Source of the DNA: Dehalococcoidia bacterium
GTDB taxonomy: Bacteria; Chloroflexota; Dehalococcoidia; Bin125
Reading direction: 5' to 3'
Length of the DNA: 53,290 nucleotides
Assembly: GCA_022822375.1 (NCBI GenBank)
Contig: JAJEBU010000020.1
Span: forward strand, 1 to 53,290
The notes below the pieces were generated by a model. It had not been told where the DNA came from. It did no database searches and saw nothing but the letters and a program-made list of their open reading frames with translations. Positions 36,843-46,413 of this stretch are shown here, one piece after another. A program made the translations under genes and the position numbers. Position 1 is the stretch's first letter. Each line of letters begins with the position of its first letter.

Positions 36843-37670
36843 GTGGTTGATCCGGTCGCCTCTGGAGCCCTGCCTTACACCCTGCTGCTGCTCTTGCTCG
36901 AACTCGGCGTCGGCGGAGCGCTCGTCATGCACGCCGTCCATCTTCGCGGTCAAGCCACGCCCGGATTCGTCCGCGCGACCACGATCATGGTCCCGATCGT
37001 GCTCGGGCTCGCCTTCTGGACCGCCTTCACGCTCGACGGCGACATCGTCGAAGGCTTCACCGTCCGCGCCGGACCTCGTGGCGTCCTCGTCTGGGTGCTC
37101 GCCGCAATGACGGTCGTCAGCATCCTGCACAACGCCGCTCTCTATACCGACCGAGACTCGCAGGCCCGACAGCTCGGCTGGCTGCTCAGCGCGCTCGGCC
37201 TGACTGCCTTGGGCCTGACCGCCGCCGTGCTCTCCGGCGCCCCCGAACTGCTCACCGCCGTCAGCCTCGCCTTCGGATCGCTGGCCATCGGACTGTCCGC
37301 AGTCGGACTCGCGCTCGGACACTGGTACCTCGTCACGCCGCGACTCCCCGCCCAACCGCTCGTGGAGATCACCACCGCCTTCCTCGCCGTGATCGTCATC
37401 CAATCGATCCTCTTCGGCATCGCGCTCGCCGTTTCCGTCGACGAACCCATTGGCGGCCGAGACCTCGCGCTCTCCAGCGACCCGACCTTCTGGCTCAGGA
37501 TCGTGATCGGGTTCGCGCTCCCCCTGATCTTCGGTTGGATGGCCTGGACGACCGCGCGGATGCGTTCCATGATGGCCGCGACCGGCCTGCTCTACCTGAC
37601 CACCGCGGCCGTGCTCGCCGCACAGATCGCCGCACGCGCGCTGATGCTCGACAGCGGCCGACCGCTCTAG
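36843..37670 (+). CDS. Polytopic membrane protein of unknown function
   Basis: Multiple hydrophobic helices; GTG start just after the preceding ORF. Confidence 0.6.
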   Translation: MVDPVASGALPYTLLLLLLELGVGGALVMHAVHLRGQATPGFVRATTIMVPIVLGLAFWTAFTLDGDIVEGFTVRAGPRGVLVWVLAAMTVVSILHNAALYTDRDSQARQLGWLLSALGLTALGLTAAVLSGAPELLTAVSLAFGSLAIGLSAVGLALGHWYLVTPRLPAQPLVEITTAFLAVIVIQSILFGIALAVSVDEPIGGRDLALSSDPTFWLRIVIGFALPLIFGWMAWTTARMRSMMAATGLLYLTTAAVLAAQIAARALMLDSGRPL

Positions 37671-37682
37671 TCCGCCCAGACG

Positions 37683-38588
37683 CTACTCCACGACATCCTG
37701 CTGCGTGACCGTCAGATTCAGCCCCGGCGGCAGCTCCTCGACCATCGATGCATCAGCCTGCCAACCGCTCCGCGCCTGATCGAGCAATCCCGCCACCTCG
37801 GCAATCGCCGCACCCGTCCGCACGCCCCACCAGGTCAAGTTCTGCCCGTCGCAGAGGAACACCCGCCCGTTCCGGCCGGCCGACATCCCGTGCTGCGCCA
37901 ACAGCTCGGCTGCATGGCGCTCGCGAAAGCGGTACGGCTCCGACGGCAGCAAAATCACCTCCGGATCGAGCGCAACCAGCTCGCTCAAAGACTGGCGCGG
38001 ATAGCGTCCGCGCCCCTGCGACGCCATCTCTTCGCAAACGTTGATGCCGCCGCAGACACGCAGCAGATCACCGATGTACGTATCGCCCGACGCCGCCATG
38101 AACGGGTTCCGCCAGATCAGCGCCGCGACGCGCACCTTCGGACGCATGCGCTCGAGGTGGCGCTGTTCCTCGATCGCGTCCTCGCTCGGCGACTTCGCCT
38201 TGATCGTGATCCCGCCCAACAGCTCGCCGACCCGCTCGATCTCCGCCACCGCGTCCGCCGCCGTCTTCACATCGCCCACGTAGACCTGCAGGCCCGCCGC
38301 TCGCAGCGCCTCGACATCCTCCTCGTTGTTCTCCTCGCGATTGGCGAGCACCAACTCCGGCGCCAGCTGGACAATCCGCTCCAGATTTGGATTCTTCGTC
38401 CCGCCGATCTTGCGAATCCCCGCCACCGTCTCGGCCGGCTCCACGCAGAATCTCGTCACTCCCACCAGCCGCGCCGACAGCCGCAGCTCGCAGACGAGTT
38501 CCGTAAACGACGGCACCAGCGACACCACCGACCGCGCGGGTCGTTCGAGTTCGACCGCTGTCTCCGTGGCGTCCATTACAGTAGGCAT
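37683..38588 (-). CDS. Helical backbone metal receptor (BtuF/FepB-like) without obvious signal peptide
   Basis: RSVVSLVPSFTELVCELRLSARLVGVTRFCVEP...VRIGGTKNP-like; ALIWRNPFMAASGDTYIGDLLRVCGGINV. Confidence 0.85.
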   Translation of the reverse strand: MPTVMDATETAVELERPARSVVSLVPSFTELVCELRLSARLVGVTRFCVEPAETVAGIRKIGGTKNPNLERIVQLAPELVLANREENNEEDVEALRAAGLQVYVGDVKTAADAVAEIERVGELLGGITIKAKSPSEDAIEEQRHLERMRPKVRVAALIWRNPFMAASGDTYIGDLLRVCGGINVCEEMASQGRGRYPRQSLSELVALDPEVILLPSEPYRFRERHAAELLAQHGMSAGRNGRVFLCDGQNLTWWGVRTGAAIAEVAGLLDQARSGWQADASMVEELPPGLNLTVTQQDVVE

Positions 38589-38620
38589 GGACCAGAGGCT
38601 ATCAGCGGACTGACTAGAAC

Positions 38621-39514
38621 GTGACCCTCATGCCAGTTCGAGGCGCAGATGTCGCGTTGCGCGATGTAACCGTCGGTTACCCCGACCACACGGTCTTCAG
38701 CGACCTGTCGATGCACATTTCGGCCGGGGTCTTCACCGGCATCATCGGCCCTAACGGATCGGGCAAGAGCACCCTGCTCAAAACCATCGCCGGTCTGCTC
38801 ACGCCCTCCCGCGGCGACGTCAGCATCGGCGGCGACCCGCCCAAGGCCGCCCGCAAGTTCCTCGGCTACATGCCGCAAGCCAGCAACGTCGACTGGCGCT
38901 TCCCACTGACCGTCCGCGAACTCGTCGAGATGGGGCGCTATCAGTTCAGTTGGTCCCGACGCATCGGTCGACTGATCAAGTCCCGTGACGACCGCATCGC
39001 CGTCGACCGCGCGCTCGCCATGATGGACATCCAGGACTTGCAGCGCGAGCAGATCGTCGAGCTCTCCGGCGGACAGCGCAAGCGCACCCTGATCGCCCGC
39101 GCCCTCGCCCGCCAGCCCCGCATCCTGCTGCTCGACGAACCGTCAGCCGAGCTCGACGCCGTCTCCGACGCACAGTTCTTCGATGTCCTCTGCGACCTCA
39201 CCGACTTCGGCGTCTCCGTCATCATGACCACGCACGATCTCTCCACCGTGCTCGAGCACTACCAGGAAGTCATCTGCGTCAACGCGCTCGCCGGCGGCGT
39301 CATCGCGCAGGGTCAGCCCACCAGTGTCCTCACAGAGGATGTCTTGCGCCGAACCTTCGGTCGCGAACTCGCCATCGTCTCGCACGGTGATCAGGCCGCG
39401 GGATTCGGCGCACACCAGCGAGAGCACAGCACCGTCCCGCTGGGCGGCGAACTCACCCTCCACGTCGACGAACACAGCCACACCGAGGGTCACTCGCACG
39501 GCCCACAACGCTAG
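38621..39514 (+). CDS. ABC transporter ATP-binding protein, Mn/Zn/Fe type, with His-rich C-terminus
   Basis: IIGPNGSGKSTLLKTIAGLL, LSGGQRKRTLIARALARQPRILLLDEP, tail HVDEHSHTEGHSHGPQR. Confidence 0.92.
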   Translation: MTLMPVRGADVALRDVTVGYPDHTVFSDLSMHISAGVFTGIIGPNGSGKSTLLKTIAGLLTPSRGDVSIGGDPPKAARKFLGYMPQASNVDWRFPLTVRELVEMGRYQFSWSRRIGRLIKSRDDRIAVDRALAMMDIQDLQREQIVELSGGQRKRTLIARALARQPRILLLDEPSAELDAVSDAQFFDVLCDLTDFGVSVIMTTHDLSTVLEHYQEVICVNALAGGVIAQGQPTSVLTEDVLRRTFGRELAIVSHGDQAAGFGAHQREHSTVPLGGELTLHVDEHSHTEGHSHGPQR

Positions 39515-39522
39515 CTCCACCG

Positions 39523-40320
39523 CTAGCTGCGCCGAACGACCGCCACCATGCGGCGCAGCAGCAACTCGAACTGACCAGCGTCCGCCGACCTCTGCAGATC
39601 CCGCCGCCATTCATCGAACCGACGCGCGCGAACCCGCGCCGACTCGATTACCAGATACCGCCGGATCGAATCCAGCAGGTCCCAGGCCAGACTGCCCTGG
39701 ACCAAGTCGTCTGATCGGATCGACGCAATCGACACCTCCGCCGCGCTCAGACCAGCCTCTGCAGCCGACCGCCGAATCTGACCCCGCAGATCGGACGGCG
39801 CGCCGCGCGTGAACGCCCGCACGAACTCTCGACCTCGCTCCGCGACGTCAGCTCGATGGTCCGCCTGAAACCAGAGCCCCTCCCAGTCCGTCTGCACGAT
39901 CAGAATCGGTCCATCCGTCACCCGACCGCACTCCGCCAGCGTCACCGCCGGATGACGCAGCCACTCGAACACGTCCACCATCAGCGCCGTCCCAAACGAC
40001 CCATCGGCGAACGGTAGACGCTGCGCGTCGGCGCGGACCAGATCCCAACCGTCAGGCCCCAGCCAGTCGGCGCGCGCGTCGCTGTCGATGGCCACCCCCG
40101 AGAGCGGCGTCCCCTGCGTGATCGCTGCCAGCGTCAGCCCGTCCCCGCTGCCCACATCCAGCCCCGGTCGAGCATCCCGCGCCGCCCGTCCGTCCAGCAG
40201 CTGGTCATAGAGCGAGTCGTAGTGCCGACGCAGCTCCTCATGGATCACCGGTCGCCCGTCCCGGCCGCCCGCCGTCGTCGGCGGCGGCGACAGGCTGCGC
40301 GCCGGCGTTGCGGACGCCAT
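39523..40320 (-). CDS. SAM-dependent methyltransferase
   Basis: PGLDVGSGDGLTLAAITQ...LVRADAQRLPFADGSFGTALMVDVFEWLRHPAVTLAECGRV. Confidence 0.8.
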   Translation of the reverse strand: MASATPARSLSPPPTTAGGRDGRPVIHEELRRHYDSLYDQLLDGRAARDARPGLDVGSGDGLTLAAITQGTPLSGVAIDSDARADWLGPDGWDLVRADAQRLPFADGSFGTALMVDVFEWLRHPAVTLAECGRVTDGPILIVQTDWEGLWFQADHRADVAERGREFVRAFTRGAPSDLRGQIRRSAAEAGLSAAEVSIASIRSDDLVQGSLAWDLLDSIRRYLVIESARVRARRFDEWRRDLQRSADAGQFELLLRRMVAVVRRS

Positions 40321-40748
40321 CAGGCCCACTCCGAGACGACGATTGGCCGCCGCCCCCCGAAGCCGTCCGACAGCTCATGCCAGAAGCTCACCGTCCGCTC
40401 CCCGTACTGCCAGCACAGGTACACCACCCGCCCGTCGCGCTCTGCCCGCCAGTCCAACAGACCCCGCCGAACGTCCTTGACCTCCACGCCTTGCCGACCG
40501 ACATGAGCGATCAGTTCACCAATCTGCCGCTCCAGCTTGGCCAGCTCCGCTTGCAACTCAGAGTCATCCGTCGTCATCGGATTTCCGTCCGCGCCGCTGC
40601 TCCGCCGCAACGACGCCCGCAGCGCCTGCAACTCGTCCAGTCGCCGCGCCTTCTCGCGCATCACGATCACGACAGCCGCCAGACCCGGCAGTGATCGCCG
40701 CGCCTGGCTCAGCGTGTAGAGACGAGGCTGGTGATGCTCGCTGGGCAT
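40320..40748 (-). CDS. DUF2203 family protein
   Basis: YTLSQARRSLPGLAAVV...GVEVKDVRRGLLDWRAERDGRVVYLCWQYGERTVSFWHELSDGFGGRRPI. Confidence 0.85.
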   Translation of the reverse strand: MPSEHHQPRLYTLSQARRSLPGLAAVVIVMREKARRLDELQALRASLRRSSGADGNPMTTDDSELQAELAKLERQIGELIAHVGRQGVEVKDVRRGLLDWRAERDGRVVYLCWQYGERTVSFWHELSDGFGGRRPIVVSEWA

Positions 40749-40794
40749 GCAACGAGTCTACGCGCCGTTGACGCCCAGCCCGCGCCGCACCTGC

Positions 40795-42885
40795 TTAGCG
40801 ACTCTCGTCGTGCGGCGCAGGCGGATGCGGCAGGAACCACCAGTTGCTGCGACCCTGCGACTGCAGGTTCACGAACCGCGCCCGCACCTCAGACTCTTCG
40901 GGCGGCACCGACAGGATCACCGCGAGATCGTTCGCCTCCAGACGCACGTTGCCGCGCGGAATCACCACCTCCCCGCGACGATGAATCGCCGTGATCACCG
41001 ACGCCTCCGGCAGCGCCAGCTCCGACACCGTCGACCCCTCTGCCCGCGAACCCGGCTCGACGCGCGCTTCGATCTCAATCGCACCGACCAGCCGTCGCAC
41101 CGGCGCCGGCGCGGCACGGCCAGGCATCCGATCCGACGGCTGCGCCACCTCGCGCAACACATCGCGCTGCGTCAACATGCCCATCAGACGCGTCTCGTCG
41201 TCGCTGGCGACCACCGGCAGCTGACGGACGTCGTGCTCCACCAACAACGACAGCGCATAGCGCAGGCTGTCCTCCGGATGCACGCGGATCGGCGCCACCA
41301 CCGCGAGATCAAACGCCCGCCGATCCATCTCCTGCCGCTCCACCGCCGATGTCACATCCGTCGCCGAGATCAAGCCCAGAAATCGATTGCGACCGTCGGC
41401 CACCGCCACCACGTTGCCCCGAGACTGGCTCATCGCATTCGCCAAGTCTTGAATCGACGCCTCCCGCGGGACGATCGGCGTGTCTGTCCGCATCGTGGTC
41501 TCCACGCTCAGGTCGTCCAGCATCGACGACGCCTGCTCCTCCCGTACATCGAGGCCGGCGCGGCGCAGCCGGACGTTGTAGATGGTGTCCCGCGTGACCA
41601 GCTGGGCCAGCGCCGTGGCCAACGCCACCGCCGTCATCAGCGGCAAAATCAACGAGTACCCGCTCAGTTCGAAGACGATGAAGATCGACGTGAACGGCGC
41701 CCGCGCCGCCGCCGCGTAGACCGCCGCCATGCCGACCACGACGTACGTCCCCGTCGGACCCACAATGTTCGGCAGCGCCGACTCGAATCCCGCGCCCATC
41801 AGCGCGCCCAGCGTCGCGCCCACAAACAGCAACGGTGCGAACGCCCCGCCCGACGCGCCAGAACCGATCGTCAACGAGGCCGCGAACAGCTTCAGCACCA
41901 TCAACACGCCCAACGTCGAGACCGTCACCCCCCCCGCCGCGAAGACGGCAATCTGCTCCAGCCCCGCGCCCAGGATGTTCGACTCGATCAGCGCCAGCAT
42001 GCCCACGATCAGCAGCCCGACAATCGGTCGGATCGCCAACGACACACCCAGAAACTCGAACACGTCCTCCGTAAAGAACCGCGTCCGCACGAACAGAATC
42101 CCCACCACCGCCGCAGACACGCCGACGATTGCATGCAGGAACAGCTCCCAGTTGCTGTTCAGCTCGAGGTCTGGCAAGTTCAGCCCGGCCGACTCGCCGT
42201 AGAAGGCCACCGCCACAATGTTCGCCACCACCGCCGACACCACCACGATGGTGAAGTTGCGCACGTTGAACCGACGCAACACCACCTCCATCGCAAAGAA
42301 CGTGCCCGCAATCGGTGTGTTGAATGTCGCCGCCACTCCGCCCGCCGCCGCCGCCGCGACCATCAACACCAACATGTCCGACGGCTGACGCGCCAGACGA
42401 CCCAGTGTCGACGCCAGCGACGCCGCAATCAGCACAATCGGACCTTCACGACCAGCCGCGCCGCCCCCGCCAATCGTGAACGCCGTCGCCACCAACTTTG
42501 CCGGCGCAATGATCGGCCGCACGAATCCGCCCGCCCGCTCGACCGCCACCATCACGTACGGAACCCCCGCCCCTTGCGAGTCGGGCGAGATCCGCCACAC
42601 GATCATCGCCACCGGGATCGCCGCGATCGCTGGCACGAGCATCAGCGTCCAACCGCCCGCAAGATCGTCCAATACACGCGTCAGCGAATCGAAGCCGTCG
42701 CCCACCACCGCGATCAGCTCCGTCAACACCACCGCCGCGAAGCCAGCTGCCAACCCCACCGCGCTGGCCAGCAGGATCGGCGCCAGGTTGCGCGGCACGC
42801 GCACCCGCCCAATTGCCGGCAGACGCCAAAACAACTGCGCAGATCGCGTCCCAAACCGCCGCGACGGCCGCTCAACCAGGGACAT
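40795..42885 (-). CDS. ClC-family chloride channel/antiporter with CBS pair and TrkA-C-like domain
   Basis: GGGGAAGREGPIVLIAASLASTLGR; GASGGAFAPLLFVGATLGAL; CBS-type repeats; C-terminal VIPRGNVRLEANDLAVILSVP. Confidence 0.93.
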   Translation of the reverse strand: MSLVERPSRRFGTRSAQLFWRLPAIGRVRVPRNLAPILLASAVGLAAGFAAVVLTELIAVVGDGFDSLTRVLDDLAGGWTLMLVPAIAAIPVAMIVWRISPDSQGAGVPYVMVAVERAGGFVRPIIAPAKLVATAFTIGGGGAAGREGPIVLIAASLASTLGRLARQPSDMLVLMVAAAAAGGVAATFNTPIAGTFFAMEVVLRRFNVRNFTIVVVSAVVANIVAVAFYGESAGLNLPDLELNSNWELFLHAIVGVSAAVVGILFVRTRFFTEDVFEFLGVSLAIRPIVGLLIVGMLALIESNILGAGLEQIAVFAAGGVTVSTLGVLMVLKLFAASLTIGSGASGGAFAPLLFVGATLGALMGAGFESALPNIVGPTGTYVVVGMAAVYAAAARAPFTSIFIVFELSGYSLILPLMTAVALATALAQLVTRDTIYNVRLRRAGLDVREEQASSMLDDLSVETTMRTDTPIVPREASIQDLANAMSQSRGNVVAVADGRNRFLGLISATDVTSAVERQEMDRRAFDLAVVAPIRVHPEDSLRYALSLLVEHDVRQLPVVASDDETRLMGMLTQRDVLREVAQPSDRMPGRAAPAPVRRLVGAIEIEARVEPGSRAEGSTVSELALPEASVITAIHRRGEVVIPRGNVRLEANDLAVILSVPPEESEVRARFVNLQSQGRSNWWFLPHPPAPHDESR

Positions 42886-42989
42886 CGCTCAGCCCACCCG
42901 TTGGTTCTCAGGCCGCCCGCGCCGACTCGTCCCGCGCTCAAGCGCTACCCCAGTGAGGCTATGCCCCAATGCGCGAGCGGGCAAACGGC

Positions 42990-44345
42990 CTACTCCTCCA
43001 GCTCGTCTCCGCCGCCGCTCACCGCCACCCGCTGCAGCTCCACCAGCTCGCCGCCCTGCGCCGAGAACAGGAACTCATACCGCGCCGGCGCCGTCTCATC
43101 CGTCGCCAGACCCTCCACCACGATGTCCACAATCCCGTCGCCGTTGCGATCAGCGATCGTCATCCCCGACACGTCCGCCACCTGCGCTGACGATCCCGTA
43201 ATCGTCCGATAGCCGTCCGCCGTCGCCGACAGCACGTAGAAGCTGCTCACGCAGCCCGTGCCGTCGCAGGTGATCTCGCGGAAGGTCAAGTCGCGCCGAC
43301 CGTCCCCGCTGACATCCAGGTCCGACAGCTGCTGTATGCCCTGCACCTCTCGCGCATACGCCTGCGCGTGGTCGTAGCCGATCCGGTAGCTCGACACGTT
43401 GCCCGGCACGGGATCGTAGACGACCAGATTCGAGTGCGGCACCGCCGCCCCAAACGTGCTCGGATCGGTGTACACGATCGACAACGTGAACGCCCCGTCC
43501 TCATTCGTGTCCACCAGCACCACACGGTCGTTGCCGACCGCCAGCGACGGCATCGGCCACGCTCGGAACAGGTCAATGATTGGTTCAACCTCATTGATGC
43601 CGTGCAGCCACGGCAGCGCCGCCGCCCCGTACTGCAGGAAGCTCGACGGTGGATTGGGAATCGTCTCCGTCGTGACCTCCGGTCCCGGTTGAGGGAACTG
43701 CGTATGGCTGACGGTCGTCGGCGTCGCCGCCGGTACCGCGACCGTCGGCAGAGACACCGCCGGCACGTCGATCTCATCCTGCTCCGACGATTCCTCCTGC
43801 GCCTGCTCATCCGATTGCTCGCCTGACAGCGATTCCGCCTGCTCCGCCGACGCTTGCGACGTCTCCGACCCCGGCTCCAGCGTGACCGGAATCTGCAGCT
43901 GCTGACCGACCTGCAGGACATCCGGATTCTGGATGCCGTTCAACGTGATCAAGTCGTCGATCCGCACGCCGTGCTGCTCCGCGATCTCCGCCAGCGTGTC
44001 GCCAGATTGCACGACGTAGATGCTGCCCCCAACCACCGCCTGCGCCTCTTGCGCATCCTGGTCAGCCGCCGCTGGTTGCTCGTCCGACTCCTGCGGCGAC
44101 GTCGTCACCGCCACAGCCTCCGCCGGGGCCGAGTCCTGCTGTTGCAACGCCGCCGGCGTCTCAGTCGACTCCGCCGACTGTGCCGACTGCGCAGTGGTTG
44201 CCGGTGGCTCAACTACCTGGGGAGACTCATCGTCGCCGCCGAACAGTCCGCAACCCGCGAACAGCAGCGCACTGCCTGCGACCACGATCACCCCCGCCCG
44301 CCGCCCCCCCCTGCGAACCGTCGTGCGAACCGTCGCGCGAACCAT
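42990..44345 (-). CDS. LysM-domain lipoprotein
   Basis: VIVVAGSALLFAGCGLFGG lipobox; LysM YVVQSGDTLAEIAEQHGVRIDDLITLNGIQNPDVLQVGQQLQIP; VSGDGRRD and DRNGDGIVD motifs. Confidence 0.85.
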   Translation of the reverse strand: MVRATVRTTVRRGGRRAGVIVVAGSALLFAGCGLFGGDDESPQVVEPPATTAQSAQSAESTETPAALQQQDSAPAEAVAVTTSPQESDEQPAAADQDAQEAQAVVGGSIYVVQSGDTLAEIAEQHGVRIDDLITLNGIQNPDVLQVGQQLQIPVTLEPGSETSQASAEQAESLSGEQSDEQAQEESSEQDEIDVPAVSLPTVAVPAATPTTVSHTQFPQPGPEVTTETIPNPPSSFLQYGAAALPWLHGINEVEPIIDLFRAWPMPSLAVGNDRVVLVDTNEDGAFTLSIVYTDPSTFGAAVPHSNLVVYDPVPGNVSSYRIGYDHAQAYAREVQGIQQLSDLDVSGDGRRDLTFREITCDGTGCVSSFYVLSATADGYRTITGSSAQVADVSGMTIADRNGDGIVDIVVEGLATDETAPARYEFLFSAQGGELVELQRVAVSGGGDELEE

Positions 44346-44443
44346 CGTGCTCCACCGCGTCTGCCAGAAAGTGTGCCGCATATGTTGAGCCTGATCCCAG
44401 CCGCCTGTCGTCACTCTATACACAAACACCGCCAACAGCCCGA

Positions 44444-44815
44444 TCAGATTCGCGCAATCTGTTGACCGATCCAGGCCGCCGCCAGACCGCCCAACGCCGA
44501 AACCATGAGATTCGTCAACGCCCAGGCCCAGCGCCCGCCGTTGATCAGATGCAGCGTGTCCAGCCAGACCGTCGAAAACGTCGTGAACCCGCCCAACAAT
44601 CCCACCGTGATCGCCAGCCGTGCGTTGTCCGACACACCAATCCGCTCCAGAAACAGCGTCGCCGCGACGCCCAGCAGCAATGTGCCGAGCAAGTTCACAA
44701 CCAGAATGCCCAGCGGCAGACCGTCCGGCTGGCCGATCCAGCGGTTCAACAGGTGCCGAAACACCGATCCTGCCGCGCCGCCCAACGCGACTGAGAGGAT
44801 CGCCGCAGCCGTCAT
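44444..44815 (-). CDS. crcB: Fluoride ion transporter CrcB/Fluc
   Basis: VALGGAAGSVFRHLLNRW...LGILVVNLLGTLLLGV...TVGLLGGFTTFSTVWLDTLHLI. Confidence 0.93.
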   Translation of the reverse strand: MTAAAILSVALGGAAGSVFRHLLNRWIGQPDGLPLGILVVNLLGTLLLGVAATLFLERIGVSDNARLAITVGLLGGFTTFSTVWLDTLHLINGGRWAWALTNLMVSALGGLAAAWIGQQIARI

Positions 44816-45711
44816 CGACCCGTCGATCCGAATCCGCCGCCGCCCCGAGCTGTCTCCTCCAACTCGTCCACTTCCGTCACCGACGGCAGCAACACTGGCG
44901 CGACCACCAGCTGCGCAATCCGATCACCCTGCGCAACCCGGTAACCACGACCGCCCGGTCCCATCAACGACATCGACACCTGCAACTCGCCCCGATAGTC
45001 CGCATCGACCGTGCCCCACGCCGCCACCACACCGCGACGCGACAGGCCGGATCGCGGACGGATCTGAAGTTCGCAGCCAGCCGGCGCCGCACAGGCGATC
45101 CCCGTTGGTACCGCCTGCGGCATCTGCGTCAACGGCAGCGACCCGCCCAGCTCCGACAGATCCGCATACAGATCCAGCCCCGATGATCGCTCCGAGCCGC
45201 GCGTCGGCAGCCGCGCCGACGTGCGCAGCCGTCGCACGCGCAGCGCGCCAACACTGGACCACACACCGCCCGGCTCCGTCGCCGCCCAGCGGAACGGCGG
45301 AAACGACTCCCGCGGCGTCGCCGCCAACGCCGCCGACTCCGTCGGTGCCTGGCGCAGCAGCGCCGCCGCATCCGACACCATCCACGACACATCCACACCC
45401 AGATACGACGGCGCGTACGGCGCCAGGCGCTCGATCCCCGACGCCAGCTTGATCCGCACGCCCCGTGGCCGATGCGTGCCCGTCCAGTGGTGCAGTCCCG
45501 CCGCCAACAGGATCAACCCCTGAAAGAACCCACGAACCGGTCGACGCTCGACTTGCCAGATGTCCTCCCACGTCTCGTGCGCGTCGAAGAACTCGCCCGC
45601 GTCCCATTCCGACGCACCCCGCGCGAGCTCACCGCGCACCTCCGCGCTGAAGCTCAGCTCCTGCGCCAACTGCTCAGCCCGCGTCGGAATCTCACGTACT
45701 CTGGCCATCAA
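44812..45711 (-). CDS. DUF309-dUTPase fusion protein
   Basis: N-terminus EFFDAHETWEDIWQVERRPVRGFFQGLILLAAGLHHW (DUF309); C-terminus SSGLDLYADL, RPRSGLS, GTVDADYRGE, GDRIAQLVV, RGGGGFGSTG (dUTPase motifs 1-5). Confidence 0.85.
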   Translation of the reverse strand: MMARVREIPTRAEQLAQELSFSAEVRGELARGASEWDAGEFFDAHETWEDIWQVERRPVRGFFQGLILLAAGLHHWTGTHRPRGVRIKLASGIERLAPYAPSYLGVDVSWMVSDAAALLRQAPTESAALAATPRESFPPFRWAATEPGGVWSSVGALRVRRLRTSARLPTRGSERSSGLDLYADLSELGGSLPLTQMPQAVPTGIACAAPAGCELQIRPRSGLSRRGVVAAWGTVDADYRGELQVSMSLMGPGGRGYRVAQGDRIAQLVVAPVLLPSVTEVDELEETARGGGGFGSTGR

Positions 45712-45716
45712 ACTGG

Positions 45717-46277
45717 TTGTCCCGCCGCCCTGTCTGGGTCACACTTTGCGCACAGACCCCATCCGCCGAAAGCAGCAGAGGTAACGACATCACCAATCAC
45801 GTAAACCCATCGGTCAACGTCCCCGCCGCGCTGGCCGAAATCTCCGCCGACATGTCCAGCCTGCTCGACCGCTGCCGCGACGACCAACTCGCCGTGCGCC
45901 TCAGTCACACCGAGTGGTCCGTCCGCGAGATTCTGTTGCACACCATCCACTCCGAGCGCTGGCTGCACCCTCAGCTCCTGCTCCTCCGCCGCGAAGTCGC
46001 CCCGCACCTCCCGGTCCCCAACGTCGGCGGCGTCACACTGCCCGACACCGACGCCCAGCCCAGTCTGCCCGAGCTGCGATGGGCGCTGACCAGCGTCCGA
46101 GACGACACCAACCGCCTGCTCGACGGCCTCAGTCCAGAGCTGCTGAAGGAGCCGGGCAATCTGGAACTGGACGGCGAAATCCTCGACATGTCGCTCAGAA
46201 CCATCGCGCTCACCATCGCCGACCACCAACTCTTCCACATCCGCCAAATCCAGCGAACCCTCGGCCTAGCCCCCTAG
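45717..46277 (+). CDS. DinB family protein
   Basis: LSHTEWSVREILLHTIHSERWLHPQLLLL...IADHQLFHIRQIQRTLGL; exact start uncertain. Confidence 0.7.
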   Translation: MSRRPVWVTLCAQTPSAESSRGNDITNHVNPSVNVPAALAEISADMSSLLDRCRDDQLAVRLSHTEWSVREILLHTIHSERWLHPQLLLLRREVAPHLPVPNVGGVTLPDTDAQPSLPELRWALTSVRDDTNRLLDGLSPELLKEPGNLELDGEILDMSLRTIALTIADHQLFHIRQIQRTLGLAP

Positions 46278-46290
46278 TTCAGTCCCATTC

Positions 46291-46347
46291 TATGCTTCAC
46301 GCAGGGACCCGCTCGGCTTCCACGCCCTGCTTCACGCAGGGACCCGT
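46291..46347. repeat. Two units of a short GC-rich repeat (TTCACGCAGGGACCCG core)
   Basis: tgcttcacgcagggacccgctcggc at 46293; hairpin CCCTGC-TTCAC-GCAGGG at 46325-46341. Confidence 0.85.
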
Positions 46348-46413
46348 CCCATTCCCTCCGCTTCTGGGGCAGGCTAGGTGGGGGTTCGCCTCCCTCCACA
46401 ACCGCCCCACCCA

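Noticed and set aside
44444-44815. Fluoride riboswitch upstream of crcB
   Set aside because: crcB overlaps the preceding dUTPase fusion gene by 4 bp, leaving no leader space, and no recognisable aptamer was seen.
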